Positions 16,388-26,040 of a DNA stretch of 64,000 nucleotides are shown here, one piece after another (the stretch's first letter is position 1; the number at the start of each line of letters is the position of its first letter). The notes below the pieces were generated by a model. It was not told the origin of the DNA and made no database searches. It saw only the letters and a list, made by a program, of their open reading frames with translations. Source of the stretch: Propionibacteriaceae bacterium (GTDB taxonomy: Bacteria; Actinomycetota; Actinomycetes; Propionibacteriales; Propionibacteriaceae); assembly GCA_030532575.1 (NCBI GenBank), contig JAUNKV010000007.1:49140-113139 (forward strand), in the 5' to 3' direction. The position numbers and the translations under genes are program-made.

Positions 16388-18217
16388 GTGTGTGGAATCG
16401 TTGGATACCTGGGAAGCCGCGACGGGCGGCAGATCGTTGTCGATGGGCTTCGTCGGCTCGAGTACCGCGGCTACGACTCGGCGGGGATCGCCGTTGTGGC
16501 CGACGGCGAGTTGAGGCACGCCAAGAAGGAGGGCAAGATCGCCAACCTCGTGGCTGCGATGGAGGCCGATCCGCTGCCCCACTCCGGCACCGCCATCGGG
16601 CACACCCGGTGGGCCACCCACGGTGCACCCACCGATGCGAACTCGCACCCCCACCTGGCCGGGCGTGTGGCCGTCGTCCACAACGGGATCATCGAGAACC
16701 ACGCCGCGCTCAGGGCTGACCTGGCGGCCTCCTTCTCCTCCGAGACCGATTCCGAGGTCGCCGCCCACCTGCTGGACCGGGAACTTGCTCGAGGAGCTGA
16801 CCTGGTGGCGGCGATGCGCGCAGTGGTCAAGCAGCTGGAGGGGACCTTCACCCTGGTCGCGGTCGACTGCCAGGACCCGGAGCGGATCGTCGCGGCCCGC
16901 CGCAACTCCCCCCTCGTGGTGGGCATCGGCGACGGCGAGTACTTCCTGGCCTCCGACGTCTCGGCCTTCATCGAGCACACCCGCGACGCCGTGGAGCTCG
17001 GCCAGGACCAGATCGTGGAGCTGACCCGCGACGGTGTGAATGTCACCGATTTCGACGGTGCACCGGCCAGCACCCGTGCCTTCCATGTGGACTGGGACCT
17101 CACGGCTGCCCAGAAGCAGGGCTACGACTGGTTCATGCGCAAGGAGATCTTCGAGCAGCCGAAGGCCGTGGCCGACACCCTGCTGGGCCGCACCAATGAG
17201 CGCGGCGAGATCGTCCTGGACGAACTCCACATCAGCCCGGAGGAGCTGAGGCGGGTCAACAAGATCGTCATCGTGGCCTGCGGCACCGCCTTCTACGCCG
17301 GGCTGGTGGCCAAGTACGCCATCGAGCACTGGACCCGCATCCCCTGCGAGGTGGAGCTGGCCAGCGAGTTCCGCTACCGCGACCCGATCATCGACCCGAT
17401 GACCCTGGTGGTGACCATCTCCCAGTCGGGGGAGACCGCCGACACGCTCATGGCCATCCGGCACGCCCGCGAGCAGCACGCCAAGGTCGTCGCGATCTGC
17501 AACACCAACGGGGCCACCATCCCGCGCGAGTCCGATGCGGTGATCTACACCCATGCGGGTCCCGAGATCGGGGTTGCCTCCACCAAGGGGTTCACCACCC
17601 AGCTCATCGCCTGCTACCTGCTGGGGCTGTTCCTGGCCCAGGTGCGCGGCATGAAGTACGCCGACGAGATTCGCACCATCCTCGACGAGCTGCAGCGGAT
17701 GCCGGAGGAGATGCAGCGCATCCTCGACGCCCAGCAGCAGATCCTCGACCTGGCCGGGGAGCTGAAGGACGAGCCCTCCATCCTGTTCCTCGGGCGTCAC
17801 GTCGGCTACCCCGTCGCCCTGGAGGGGGCGCTGAAGCTGAAGGAGCTGGCCTACATCCACGCCGAGGGGTTCGCCGCCGGGGAGCTCAAGCACGGCCCCA
17901 TCGCGCTGGTCTCCCCGGGGCTGCCGATGTTCGTCGTGGTGCCACCGCACAGCCGAGATCAGCTGCGCGACAAGGTGATCTCCAACATCGCGGAGGTCCG
18001 GGCCAGGGGGGCGCGCACCATCGTGCTGGCCGAGGCCGACGACGACCAGGCACGCCGCCTGGCCGATGTCTTCATCGCGCTGCCCCGGGTCTCGACGCTG
18101 ATCCAGCCGCTGCTGGCGATCCTGCCACTGCAGCTGTTCGCCTGCGAGGTCGCCACCCAGCGCGGCTACGACGTGGACCAGCCGAGGAACCTGGCCAAGT
18201 CCGTCACGGTGGAGTGA
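16388..18217 (+). CDS. glmS: Glutamine--fructose-6-phosphate aminotransferase (isomerizing)
   Basis: 609 residues. The N-terminal Cys that attacks glutamine must be residue 2 after Met removal; the GTG at 16388 is followed directly by TGT, giving CGIVGYLG, so this start is firm although the frame is open 30 bp further up. The glutaminase domain runs to about 230 (LEYRGYDSAG, HTRWATHG), followed by two SIS sugar-isomerase domains and the conserved end NLAKSVTVE. It makes glucosamine-6-phosphate, the entry to amino-sugar and cell-wall synthesis. acpS follows after 38 bp. Confidence 0.97.
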   Translation: MCGIVGYLGSRDGRQIVVDGLRRLEYRGYDSAGIAVVADGELRHAKKEGKIANLVAAMEADPLPHSGTAIGHTRWATHGAPTDANSHPHLAGRVAVVHNGIIENHAALRADLAASFSSETDSEVAAHLLDRELARGADLVAAMRAVVKQLEGTFTLVAVDCQDPERIVAARRNSPLVVGIGDGEYFLASDVSAFIEHTRDAVELGQDQIVELTRDGVNVTDFDGAPASTRAFHVDWDLTAAQKQGYDWFMRKEIFEQPKAVADTLLGRTNERGEIVLDELHISPEELRRVNKIVIVACGTAFYAGLVAKYAIEHWTRIPCEVELASEFRYRDPIIDPMTLVVTISQSGETADTLMAIRHAREQHAKVVAICNTNGATIPRESDAVIYTHAGPEIGVASTKGFTTQLIACYLLGLFLAQVRGMKYADEIRTILDELQRMPEEMQRILDAQQQILDLAGELKDEPSILFLGRHVGYPVALEGALKLKELAYIHAEGFAAGELKHGPIALVSPGLPMFVVVPPHSRDQLRDKVISNIAEVRARGARTIVLAEADDDQARRLADVFIALPRVSTLIQPLLAILPLQLFACEVATQRGYDVDQPRNLAKSVTVE

Positions 18218-18255
18218 ACCCCCGGGGGCGGTGCCAGGCTCGATAGTCTGGGGCG

Positions 18256-18606
18256 ATGATCGTCGGTATTGGCACGGACCTGTGCGTCATCGAGCGGTTC
18301 CAGGCGATGCTGGAGCGTCGACCGCAGGTGGCTGAGCGGCTGCTCACACCCCGGGAACGGGAGCTGTCCGTGCAGTCCCAGGCGGCACGGTTCGCGGCGA
18401 AGGAGGCCTTGGCCAAGGCCCTGGGCAGCCCCGGCGGCCTGCGGTGGCTGGACGCCGAGGTGGTCAAGGACCCGGCCGGGGCGCCCGGCTTCGTCGTGAG
18501 CGGCACCGTCGCTGAGCGGGTCGCAGCGCTGGGCATCACCCGGATTCACCTCAGCCTCTCCCACGACGGCGGATTCACCACCGCAATGGTGGTGTGCGAG
18601 GCGTGA
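18256..18606 (+). CDS. acpS: Holo-[acyl-carrier-protein] synthase
   Basis: 116 residues with both AcpS signatures: GIGTDLCVIERF with the Mg2+ ligand D8, and FAAKEALAKALG with the catalytic Glu near residue 58. It transfers the 4'-phosphopantetheine arm of CoA to a serine of acyl carrier protein. Its stop overlaps the start of nnrD by 4 bp, and it lies in the glmS-acpS-nnrD gene run that is common in actinobacteria. Confidence 0.95.
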   Translation: MIVGIGTDLCVIERFQAMLERRPQVAERLLTPRERELSVQSQAARFAAKEALAKALGSPGGLRWLDAEVVKDPAGAPGFVVSGTVAERVAALGITRIHLSLSHDGGFTTAMVVCEA

Positions 18607-19403
18607 CCAGCTCCTTCACCGTCGCCGATCTTGCGGCCTGCTGGCCGGTGCCCGGAGCTCAGGACCACAAGTACACCCGGGGAGTGGTGGGGATCGACGC
18701 CGGGTCGGCCCGCTACCCGGGAGCCGCGTTGCTCGCCGTCGCTGGAGCCCTGGGATCGGGGCCGGGCATGGTCCGCTACCTCGGATCGGCTCCGGGTGAG
18801 TTGGTCATCAGCCGTCACCCCAGCGTCGTGCTGGCCGATGGGCAGGTCCAGGCCCTGGTGTTGGGTCCGGGCTGGGGGCCGCGCCAGGACGTCGCGGAGC
18901 GCCTGGAGGCAGGGTTTGCGCGGCAGGTGCCGCTGGTGCTGGACGCCGAGGCGCTGCGCCAGCTGCCCTTGCCACTGCCCGAGGGCTGCCTGCTCACCCC
19001 ACACGCCGGGGAGCTGGCGGCCCTGCTCGGGATCGCCCGCCGCCAGGTGGAGGCTGACCCGGTGGCGGCGGCCCTTCAGGCGGCCACCGGTTTTCAGGCG
19101 ACGGTGCTGGTCAAGGGAAGCCGTCAAGCGGTTGCCACCCCGGGAGGGCAGGTGCGGCTGGCGCTGCCCGGACCAGCCTGGAGTGCACAGGCCGGGTCCG
19201 GTGACGTGCTGGCCGGGGTGTGCGGGACGCTGCTTGCGGCAGGACTTCCGGCTGACCTCGCGGCCTTGGCGGCAGCCAGCCTGCAGGCCCTGACCGCCAC
19301 CCGTTTCCCCGGGCCCTGGCCCCCTGACGTGCAGGCGGCGCGTTTCCCCGGCGTGATCGCCGAGCTGGTCAGCCAGGCTGGGGTGTCAGGGAGCTGCGCC
19401 TGA
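18603..19403 (+). CDS. nnrD: ADP-dependent (S)-NAD(P)H-hydrate dehydratase
   Basis: About 266 residues of the ribokinase-like carbohydrate-kinase fold. Visible features are [10 protein letters not shown] near the start, [11 protein letters not shown] in the middle, VLVKGS, and the nucleotide-binding [11 protein letters not shown]. It repairs hydrated NAD(P)H at the expense of ADP. The epimerase half (NnrE) found in fused versions is absent here. The GTG at 18603 overlaps the acpS stop and is chosen over the ATG at 18594, which lies inside acpS. Its 3' end overlaps that of the convergent glycosyltransferase by 35 bp. Confidence 0.88.
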   Translation: MTSSFTVADLAACWPVPGAQDHKYTRGVVGIDAGSARYPGAALLAVAGALGSGPGMVRYLGSAPGELVISRHPSVVLADGQVQALVLGPGWGPRQDVAERLEAGFARQVPLVLDAEALRQLPLPLPEGCLLTPHAGELAALLGIARRQVEADPVAAALQAATGFQATVLVKGSRQAVATPGGQVRLALPGPAWSAQAGSGDVLAGVCGTLLAAGLPADLAALAAASLQALTATRFPGPWPPDVQAARFPGVIAELVSQAGVSGSCA

Positions 19404-20514
19404 CCGACAGCCTGATGGCCTCGGCGTAGTGGCCCATGAGCTCACTGCAGGTGCTGTGCCAGCTGCGATCCAGGATCGATTCCCGGGCGGCGACGGCGAA
19501 GGCGACGCGCTTCACGTCGTCGCCCACCAGATCAGCAACCTGGGCGCGCAGCTGACCGAGCTGCCCCGGCTCGTACAGCCAGCCGGTGCGTGACGGGTCG
19601 ATCAGATCGACAGGCCCGCCCTTGCGGGGAGCGATGACCGGCAGCCCAGAGGCCTTGGCCTCCTGGATGGCCTGGCAGAAGGTCTCCATCTCGCCGGTGT
19701 GGACGAACAGGTCCAGCGAGGCCATCGTCCGGGCCAGCTCCTCGCCGCCCTGCTGCCCCAGGAAGACCGCCTCGGGGAGCAGCTGCTGCAGGGATGCGCG
19801 CTCCGGGCCGTCGCCGATGATGACCAACCGGGTTCCCGGGAGGCCAGTCAACGCCACCAGATCCTCAGCCTGTTTCTCGACGGCGAGGCGTCCCATGAAA
19901 CCGATGAGTTTCTCTCCGTTCGGGGCAAGTCTGCGGCGCAACCCCCAGTGGCGTTTGGCCGGGGTGAACCTGTCCGAGTCCACGCCGCGCCCCCACAGCT
20001 TGACCCGGGGCACCCCGTGATCGATGAGCTGTTGCCGGGCGTAGGTGGAGGGTGCCAGGGTGGTCGTTGCCAGGGAGTGCACCTGCGTGACGTGGTGCCA
20101 CAACAGCGCCTCGGCCTGTGGAAAGCCGTAGCGCGCGGCGTAGGAGGGCACCTCGGTCTGGTAGATCGCCACCATGGGGATGCCCAGCCTGGCCGCCGCC
20201 GATGCGCCTTTGAAGCCGACGAGGAAGGGGGCCGCCAGGTGCACCACGTCGGGGTTGAAGCGGGTGAGGATGCGCTCCACGGTGAGTGAGCGGGTGGTCA
20301 CCACCCGCACCGTGTCGTAGCCGGGCAGCCCGATGGAGGGCACCTGTTCGACGCGGAATCCGGCGTATCGGCGCGGCACCCGGCGGCTGTCCGAGGGTGC
20401 GATGACCAGGGCCTCGTGCCCTTGGCTGCGGAGGTGCTCCAGGACCCGCAGCACGGAATTGGTCACCCCATTGACCTGCGGTAGGAAGGACTCCGCAATC
20501 ACGACGATGCGCAC
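19369..20514 (-). CDS. GT4-family glycosyltransferase, GDP-mannose-dependent MgtA-like
   Basis: 381 residues with the two Rossmann domains of GT-B enzymes. The N-terminal acceptor domain begins [15 protein letters not shown], which is characteristic of the MgtA/PimB-type group. The donor domain has [20 protein letters not shown] and the E-x7-E region [17 protein letters not shown] that holds the nucleotide sugar. The closest known role in actinobacteria is alpha-mannosyl transfer onto a diacylglycerol or phosphatidyl-inositol anchor for lipomannan-type glycolipids; the exact acceptor cannot be read from sequence. Confidence 0.82.
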   Translation of the reverse strand: MRIVVIAESFLPQVNGVTNSVLRVLEHLRSQGHEALVIAPSDSRRVPRRYAGFRVEQVPSIGLPGYDTVRVVTTRSLTVERILTRFNPDVVHLAAPFLVGFKGASAAARLGIPMVAIYQTEVPSYAARYGFPQAEALLWHHVTQVHSLATTTLAPSTYARQQLIDHGVPRVKLWGRGVDSDRFTPAKRHWGLRRRLAPNGEKLIGFMGRLAVEKQAEDLVALTGLPGTRLVIIGDGPERASLQQLLPEAVFLGQQGGEELARTMASLDLFVHTGEMETFCQAIQEAKASGLPVIAPRKGGPVDLIDPSRTGWLYEPGQLGQLRAQVADLVGDDVKRVAFAVAARESILDRSWHSTCSELMGHYAEAIRLSVRRSSLTPQPG

Positions 20515-20765
20515 GTGGCCAGTCTAACCGGGGATGGGTCACGGCCCCGGACGTGCGATTCTCGCCGTGGCGTCGGATATGGAGTACAGTGGACCACTGG
20601 CCTTTCAGGCCTTACGAAATACTGACCTGCCGGATTCTCCGGCGGTGAGCGCCCAGATGGGCGCCGTGGCCGTCTTGTGTATGCGTGAGATATGGGACGA
20701 GACGCGCCGCACCCCCGCGCACGACCGTTGCCGGGGCCGAGACGAGTACCACTCAAGGAATGTTC

Positions 20766-22841
20766 ATGGCCATGCATGGCAGGAAGCCGAAGTCCTTCAA
20801 GGCTGATGGCACCCCGAAGAAACGTTGGAGCGCTGCCGAACGGGCGGCCAAGGGACGGGGGCCCCGCAAGTCGGGTGGGGTCCGCCACCCGGAGCGGGAG
20901 CAGTTCCCGCGTAGGGCGGACCGCGACTTCGAGCCCCGCGACGAGCGCGGATACCAGCGTCGCGACGACCGGGACTTCCGGTCTCGTGAGGATCGCGATT
21001 TCCGGCCGCGTGAGGATCGCTACTTCCGCCGCGATGATCGCTACGGCCGCAGGGACCGCGACAATCGGTCGCGTGATGAGCGCTTCGAGCGCCGCGATGA
21101 CCGCTACGGCCGCCGGGACGAGCGTTTTGAACGTCGCGATGACAGGTATGGCCGTCGTGATGACCGCTACGAGCGCCGGGATGATCGACGCTTCAGCCGC
21201 CGCGACGACCGGGACCGCCGCGACGAGCGCGGATACCAGCGTCGCGACGATCGGGACTTCCGGTCTCGTGAGGATCGCGATTTCCGCCGGGAGGATCGCT
21301 ACGGCCGCCGGGATCGCGACAACTGGTCGCGTGATGACCGCTTCGAGCAGCGGGGTGAGCGGCGTGACCAGGGGCGTCGCGGTGGCCCCCGGCAGGACCG
21401 TTCCCGAGGTTTTCGCTCCTTCCAGGATCAGCCACGCCATCACCACCACGACCGCCGTCGCGATGACCACCGCCACGAGACCGCCGAGGTGGGGCAGGAC
21501 CAGATGAGCTGGGAGGCCACCGCCGTGGAGGTGGAGGTCACCGCCGAGGACGAGCGCTCCGGTTTCGCCGAGCTCGGGGTGGCCACCCCGATGGTCGCTG
21601 CCTTGGCCGCGCAGGGGATCACCGAACCCTTCCCGATCCAGCGGGCCACCATCGCCGATGCCATCGCCGGGCGTGACGTGCTGGGGCGTGGCCGCACCGG
21701 CTCCGGCAAGACCCTGGCCTTCGGGCTGCCGCTGCTGACCCGTCTGGCTGCGGGCGATGCCACCGGCACGCCCCGCGCCGTCATCCTCACCCCCACCCGC
21801 GAGCTGGCCCTGCAGATCGCAGACAACCTCTCGCCGCTGGCAGCCGTGATGGGCCTGGACCTCTACCTGGTGGCAGGTGGCATGGCCTACGGCCCCCAGA
21901 TCAAGGCCTTCCAGCGCGGCGTCGACGTGGTGGTGGCCACGCCGGGCCGCCTCATCGACCTGCTGGAGCAGGGCGCGGTGGATCTCAGCCAGGTGGAGGT
22001 CGCGGTCCTCGACGAGGCCGACCACATGAGTGATCTGGGCTTCCTGCCCGATGTCACCACGATCCTCGACGCGGTTCCCGAGGGTGGGCAACGACTGCTG
22101 TTCTCCGCCACCCTCGACGGCGCGGTGGACAAGCTGGTGCGCCGCTACCTGGCCGATCCGGTCACCCACGAGGTGGACTCGGGTCGCGCCTCGGTGACCA
22201 CGATGACCCACCACGTGCTGCATCTGGCCCCGCACCACAAGAACCAGATCACCGCCGAGATCGCCAACCGTGACGGCAAGACCGTGATCTTCGCCCGCAC
22301 CCAGATGGGGGCCGACCGGATCGCCGGACAGCTCCGCCAGGCCGGGGTGCTGGCGGGTGCCCTCCACGGTGGGCTCACCCAGGGGGCCAGGGCCCGCATC
22401 CTCGCCGCCTTCAAGAACGGCGAGGTGCCGGTGCTGGTGGCCACCGATGTGGCTGCGCGCGGCATCCACGTCGATGACGTCTCCCTGGTGCTCCAGGTTG
22501 ATCCGCCCAAGACCCACAAGGACTACCTGCACCGGGCCGGTCGAACCGCCCGGGCCGGGGAGGCCGGTGCCGTGGTGAGCATCGTGCTGCCGCACCAGCG
22601 CAAGCTGATGCGTCGCCTCGTCGGTCAGGCCGGGGTGAACACCAGGCCGCTGGAGGTGGCCCCCGGCAGTGACGAGCTGAAGCAGGCCACCGGGGCCAAG
22701 GAGTGCCTGGCGGCACCCATCGAGGAGGCCGAGTACCTGGCCCTCATCGCGCCCAAGCCGCAGCAGCGCCGTCGTCCCCACGGGGGTGGTCGTCGCCGAG
22801 GCGGGTTCCGTGGCGGGCGCGGACGCCGTAACTGGGAGTAG
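20766..22841 (+). CDS. DEAD-box RNA helicase with long Arg/Asp-repeat N-terminal tail
   Basis: The helicase core (about residues 270-620) has all motifs: Q-motif FPIQRATI, motif I GRTGSGKT, Ia PTRELA, II DEAD, III SAT, V TDVAARG and VI HRAGRTAR. In front lie roughly 200 residues built from short units such as RDDRYGRR, RDERFERR and RDFRSRED, a charged, disordered segment; the C-terminus has a short Gly/Arg tail. ATG 20766 is preferred because AGGA lies 6 nt upstream; 20760 and 20772 are alternatives. A 235-bp leader without genes precedes it. The protein probably remodels structured RNA in ribosome assembly or cold adaptation, as DeaD/RhlE helicases do. Confidence 0.9.
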   Translation: MAMHGRKPKSFKADGTPKKRWSAAERAAKGRGPRKSGGVRHPEREQFPRRADRDFEPRDERGYQRRDDRDFRSREDRDFRPREDRYFRRDDRYGRRDRDNRSRDERFERRDDRYGRRDERFERRDDRYGRRDDRYERRDDRRFSRRDDRDRRDERGYQRRDDRDFRSREDRDFRREDRYGRRDRDNWSRDDRFEQRGERRDQGRRGGPRQDRSRGFRSFQDQPRHHHHDRRRDDHRHETAEVGQDQMSWEATAVEVEVTAEDERSGFAELGVATPMVAALAAQGITEPFPIQRATIADAIAGRDVLGRGRTGSGKTLAFGLPLLTRLAAGDATGTPRAVILTPTRELALQIADNLSPLAAVMGLDLYLVAGGMAYGPQIKAFQRGVDVVVATPGRLIDLLEQGAVDLSQVEVAVLDEADHMSDLGFLPDVTTILDAVPEGGQRLLFSATLDGAVDKLVRRYLADPVTHEVDSGRASVTTMTHHVLHLAPHHKNQITAEIANRDGKTVIFARTQMGADRIAGQLRQAGVLAGALHGGLTQGARARILAAFKNGEVPVLVATDVAARGIHVDDVSLVLQVDPPKTHKDYLHRAGRTARAGEAGAVVSIVLPHQRKLMRRLVGQAGVNTRPLEVAPGSDELKQATGAKECLAAPIEEAEYLALIAPKPQQRRRPHGGGRRRGGFRGGRGRRNWE

Positions 22842-22853
22842 GATTTTCCGGTC

Positions 22854-23762
22854 ATGCATGAGCCCATCCAGGTGCGCGTGGCCACCGACGCGGACGCCCC
22901 CGCGATGCTCCAGGTGGCACACACCGCCTTTGCCGCCCGCCGTGCCGTCACCCCGCCTCCGGCGGCGCTGGCGGACACCCTCGATGACGTGCGCGCGGCC
23001 CTGGCCGAGGGCTGGGGGGTGTGCGCGCTGGTCGATGACCGGGTCGTCGGCTGTCTGTTGATCGCGCGTGACGCCGATGTGGCCAGGCTGCGGCGCGTCG
23101 CGGTGCTGCCCGAGGCGGCCGGTCGGGGCGTGGCCAAGCAGCTGGTGGCCGGGGCGATGTCCTTGGCCGCCGATGCCGGGCTGGCCCGGGTGGAGCTGGC
23201 CTGCCGCCGCGAGTTCCCGGAGCTGGCCCAGTGGTGGCACGCCCACGGTTTCGTCACCGTCGGCGAATCGGGTCACGAGTGGATTCTGGGCCGCGACCTG
23301 CCGGTCGTGGTGGATGTGCCCGACGCCTGGGCGATGCAGGAGCTCGGGGCCCGGCTGGCCGGGCTGCTGCGCGCAGGGGATGTGGTGATCGCCACCGGGG
23401 ACCTCGGGGCAGGCAAGACCACCCTGACCCAGGGCATCGGTCGAGGACTGCAGGTGAAGGGGCCGGTGATCTCCCCGACCTTCGTCATCTCCCGCATCCA
23501 CCACAGCCTGGGTGAAGGCCCGGACCTGGTCCACGTCGATGCCTACCGGATGGGCAGCGCGGGCGAGCTGGCCGACATCGACCTCGATGCGACGCTGCCC
23601 GGTGCCGTCACGCTCGTCGAGTGGGGCGAGGGACTGGCGGAGTGGCTCTCGGAGGACCGGCTGGAGATCGACATCGACCGGAGCTGTGACCCGCGCCGGG
23701 TCACCCTCACCGGCGTCGGCCCACGCTGGGCCGGAGCCCTGGAGAGTTTGAGGAGATCATGA
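22854..23762 (+). CDS. tsaE: GNAT acetyltransferase / TsaE fusion (t6A biosynthesis ATPase)
   Basis: A 302-residue fusion. Residues 1-145 form a GNAT fold with the acetyl-CoA loop LPEAAGRGVAKQL and the C-terminal WWHAHGFVTVG segment. Residues about 150-302 are TsaE, with Walker A GDLGAGKTTLTQG, the SPTF motif and the HVDAYRM and VEWGEG segments. TsaE is the ATPase that cycles the TsaB-TsaD complex making N6-threonylcarbamoyl-adenosine at tRNA position 37. The stop overlaps the tsaB start by 4 bp. The GNAT partner's substrate is unknown. Confidence 0.92.
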   Translation: MHEPIQVRVATDADAPAMLQVAHTAFAARRAVTPPPAALADTLDDVRAALAEGWGVCALVDDRVVGCLLIARDADVARLRRVAVLPEAAGRGVAKQLVAGAMSLAADAGLARVELACRREFPELAQWWHAHGFVTVGESGHEWILGRDLPVVVDVPDAWAMQELGARLAGLLRAGDVVIATGDLGAGKTTLTQGIGRGLQVKGPVISPTFVISRIHHSLGEGPDLVHVDAYRMGSAGELADIDLDATLPGAVTLVEWGEGLAEWLSEDRLEIDIDRSCDPRRVTLTGVGPRWAGALESLRRS

Positions 23763-24391
23763 CCTACACCTTGGGGATCGACACCTCCCATCACGTCGCC
23801 GTCGGCCTGGCCAAAGAAGGCGAGCCCGTGGCCAGGCTCGTGGTGGCCGACACCCGCGCCCATGGCGAGACCCTGATGCCGCTGGTCCAGCAGCTCTGCG
23901 CCGAGGCCGGGGTGGGGCTGCGCGAGATCGAGGCCTATGCCGTCGGCATGGGGCCGGGGCCCTTCACCGGGCTGCGCGTGGGGATCGTCGCGGCCCGCAC
24001 CCTGGCGGCCGTGGCCAACCGCCCCGTGCACGGGGTCTGCTCCCTGGACGTCATCGCCACTCAGTGGCAGGGGGCGCCTGAGGAGTTCGTGGTGGCCTCC
24101 GACGCCCGCCGCAAGGAGCTGTACTGGGCGCACTACATCGGGGGGCAGCGCCAGGGAGAACCCCGGGTGGGTCCACCGACTGGGTTGCCCGAGCTGCCGC
24201 TGGCCGGGCCGGTGCCCGAGCAGTACGACCTGGCGGTCGCAGGACCCAAGGCCCTGGATGCGGCCGTCCTGGCGGCCTGCTGGGATGAGCTGCCCGAGGT
24301 CTCGGGGGAGCCGTTCTACCTGCGTCCTGCGGATGCGGCGGTGCCCACCACCCGGAAATCGGCGCTGCCCAGGCTGCGGGTACCTCGATGA
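23759..24391 (+). CDS. tsaB: tRNA threonylcarbamoyladenosine biosynthesis protein TsaB
   Basis: 210 residues with the ASKHA-fold start LGIDTSHH and the typical MGPGPFTGLRVGI loop near residue 60. TsaB is the non-catalytic partner that dimerises with TsaD and is needed for t6A formation. It overlaps both neighbours by 4 bp (tsaE-fusion upstream, rimI downstream), which supports coupled translation and equal supply of complex partners. Confidence 0.93.
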   Translation: MTYTLGIDTSHHVAVGLAKEGEPVARLVVADTRAHGETLMPLVQQLCAEAGVGLREIEAYAVGMGPGPFTGLRVGIVAARTLAAVANRPVHGVCSLDVIATQWQGAPEEFVVASDARRKELYWAHYIGGQRQGEPRVGPPTGLPELPLAGPVPEQYDLAVAGPKALDAAVLAACWDELPEVSGEPFYLRPADAAVPTTRKSALPRLRVPR

Positions 24392-24846
24392 CGGTGCGGC
24401 CCGCCACGCTGGCCGACGCCGCCGCCGTCGCCCGGCTGGAGGAGAGCTTCCCGGCCTCCCAGCGCTGGAGTGAGGCGGCCTGGCGCGAGGAGATCGAGGC
24501 CTCGCAACACCTGGTGCTGGTGGGGGAGGACGACGGGGTCGTTGCGGCCTGCGCCTGGCGTGCGGCCTTCGACGTGGCCGAGTTGTACCGGGTGGTCGTC
24601 GCCCCACAGCATCGTCGCCGAGGTCTTGGCAGTGAGCTCGTGCGTCGTGGGCTGACCTGGGCGGGTGCGCAGGGGATGCAGCGTGTGATGCTGGAGGTCG
24701 CGCACGACAACGACGCTGCCATCGCCTTGTACCGGGGGCACGGCTTCGTCCCGGTGGCAGGACGCGCAAACTACTACGGCCGGGGCCGCGACGCACTCAT
24801 CATGGAGCGGCAAGCCCAGGGGCACACGAAGGAGGAACCGTCATGA
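24388..24846 (+). CDS. rimI: Ribosomal-protein-alanine N-acetyltransferase RimI
   Basis: 152 residues, a single GNAT domain: [16 protein letters not shown] at the start, acetyl-CoA loop [14 protein letters not shown], and the C-terminal [23 protein letters not shown] phrase that is typical of RimI. It acetylates the N-terminus of S18 in E. coli; actinobacterial homologues have wider protein targets. It sits between tsaB and tsaD with 4-bp overlaps on both sides, an arrangement found in many bacteria. Two GNAT domains therefore occur within one operon. Confidence 0.9.
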   Translation: MTVRPATLADAAAVARLEESFPASQRWSEAAWREEIEASQHLVLVGEDDGVVAACAWRAAFDVAELYRVVVAPQHRRRGLGSELVRRGLTWAGAQGMQRVMLEVAHDNDAAIALYRGHGFVPVAGRANYYGRGRDALIMERQAQGHTKEEPS

Positions 24847-25886
24847 GCGAGCCGTTGATCCTCGGCATCGAGTCGTCCTGCGACGAGACCGGGGTGGGCA
24901 TCGTGCGCGGCAACGAGTTGTTGGCCAGCGAGGTGGCCTCCTCGGTGGAGCTGCACGCCAGGTTCGGTGGGGTGGTGCCGGAGATCGCCTCCCGGGCCCA
25001 CCTGTCGGCCTTCATGCCCATCTTGGAGCGAGCTACCGCCGTCGCGGACGTGGACCTGGCCGAGGTCGATGCCATCGCCGTCACGGCTGGTCCCGGGCTG
25101 ATGGGGGCGCTGCTGGTGGGGATCTCAGCGGCCAAGGCACTGGCCGCCTACCTGGACAAGCCGCTCTACGGGGTGAACCACCTGGTGGGGCACATCGCGG
25201 TGGACCTGCTGGACCACGGCCCCCTGCCGATGCCGACGCTGGCGCTGCTGGTCTCCGGCGGGCACACCTCGCTGCTGCACGTGAAGGACCTGGCACGAGA
25301 CATCACCGAGTTGGGTTCCACCATCGACGACGCGGCGGGCGAGGCCTACGACAAGGTGGCGCGACTGCTAGGGCTGGCCTATCCGGGGGGTCCGGTCATC
25401 GACCGGGCGGCTGCCGACGGCGACCCGGCGGCCATCCGCTTCCCGCGGGGATTGACCGCCCGACACGACCTGGAGCGGCACCGTTTCGACTTCTCATTCT
25501 CCGGGCTGAAGACTGCGGTCGCGCGCTGGGTGGAGACCGCCCGGCTGGAGGGCCGCGAGGTCCCCGTCGCGGATGTCTGCGCCAGCTTCCAGGAGGCCGT
25601 GGCCGATGTGCTGGTGACCAAGACCCTGGATGCGGCCAGGCACACCGGGGCAGCCACGATCCTGCTCGGTGGGGGAGTGGCGGCGAACTCCCGGCTGCGC
25701 GGTCTCATGGCGGAACAGGCGGCGGCCTCCGGGATCGAGGTCAGGCGTCCCCGCCCGGCGCTGTGCACCGACAACGGGGCGATGATCGCCGCGGTCGGGG
25801 TGGAGGTGGTGCGGGCCGGGCTGGCGCCGTCGGCCCTGGACTTCTCCGCCGAGCCGGGCCTGCCGGTGACCCGGGTCGTCGTCTGA
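24843..25886 (+). CDS. tsaD: tRNA N6-adenosine threonylcarbamoyltransferase TsaD
   Basis: 347 residues with the family start [11 protein letters not shown], the metal-binding segments [10 protein letters not shown] and [15 protein letters not shown], and the late nucleotide-binding [11 protein letters not shown]. TsaD transfers threonylcarbamoyl to A37 of tRNAs that decode ANN codons. It is the last gene of the tsaE-tsaB-rimI-tsaD operon; a 154-bp gap to the peptide-binding protein follows. Confidence 0.96.
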   Translation: MSEPLILGIESSCDETGVGIVRGNELLASEVASSVELHARFGGVVPEIASRAHLSAFMPILERATAVADVDLAEVDAIAVTAGPGLMGALLVGISAAKALAAYLDKPLYGVNHLVGHIAVDLLDHGPLPMPTLALLVSGGHTSLLHVKDLARDITELGSTIDDAAGEAYDKVARLLGLAYPGGPVIDRAAADGDPAAIRFPRGLTARHDLERHRFDFSFSGLKTAVARWVETARLEGREVPVADVCASFQEAVADVLVTKTLDAARHTGAATILLGGGVAANSRLRGLMAEQAAASGIEVRRPRPALCTDNGAMIAAVGVEVVRAGLAPSALDFSAEPGLPVTRVVV

Positions 25887-26040
25887 GTGCTTGGTGCGAC
25901 GGGTTTGGATATCAGTCAGGTAACAATCCGTCTCAAATTTGCTCCTTCCTGTTCTCAGGGCCGCGAAATCCGACTAGGGTCCGGTGCGAATCGGTCCTGA
26001 TCCCAGGGATCGCGTGTCGGGAATCGACCAAGGAGAAACT

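Noticed and set aside
20930..21350. Repeats resembling a CRISPR array
   Set aside because: The units are in-frame codon repeats (Arg/Asp-rich) of irregular length inside a coding region, without spacer structure or cas genes.
20499..23534. 1011-codon minus-strand frame
   Set aside because: It is antisense to the repeat-rich helicase and the TsaE fusion; its Ile/Val/Ala repeats mirror the Arg/Asp repeats of the real protein.
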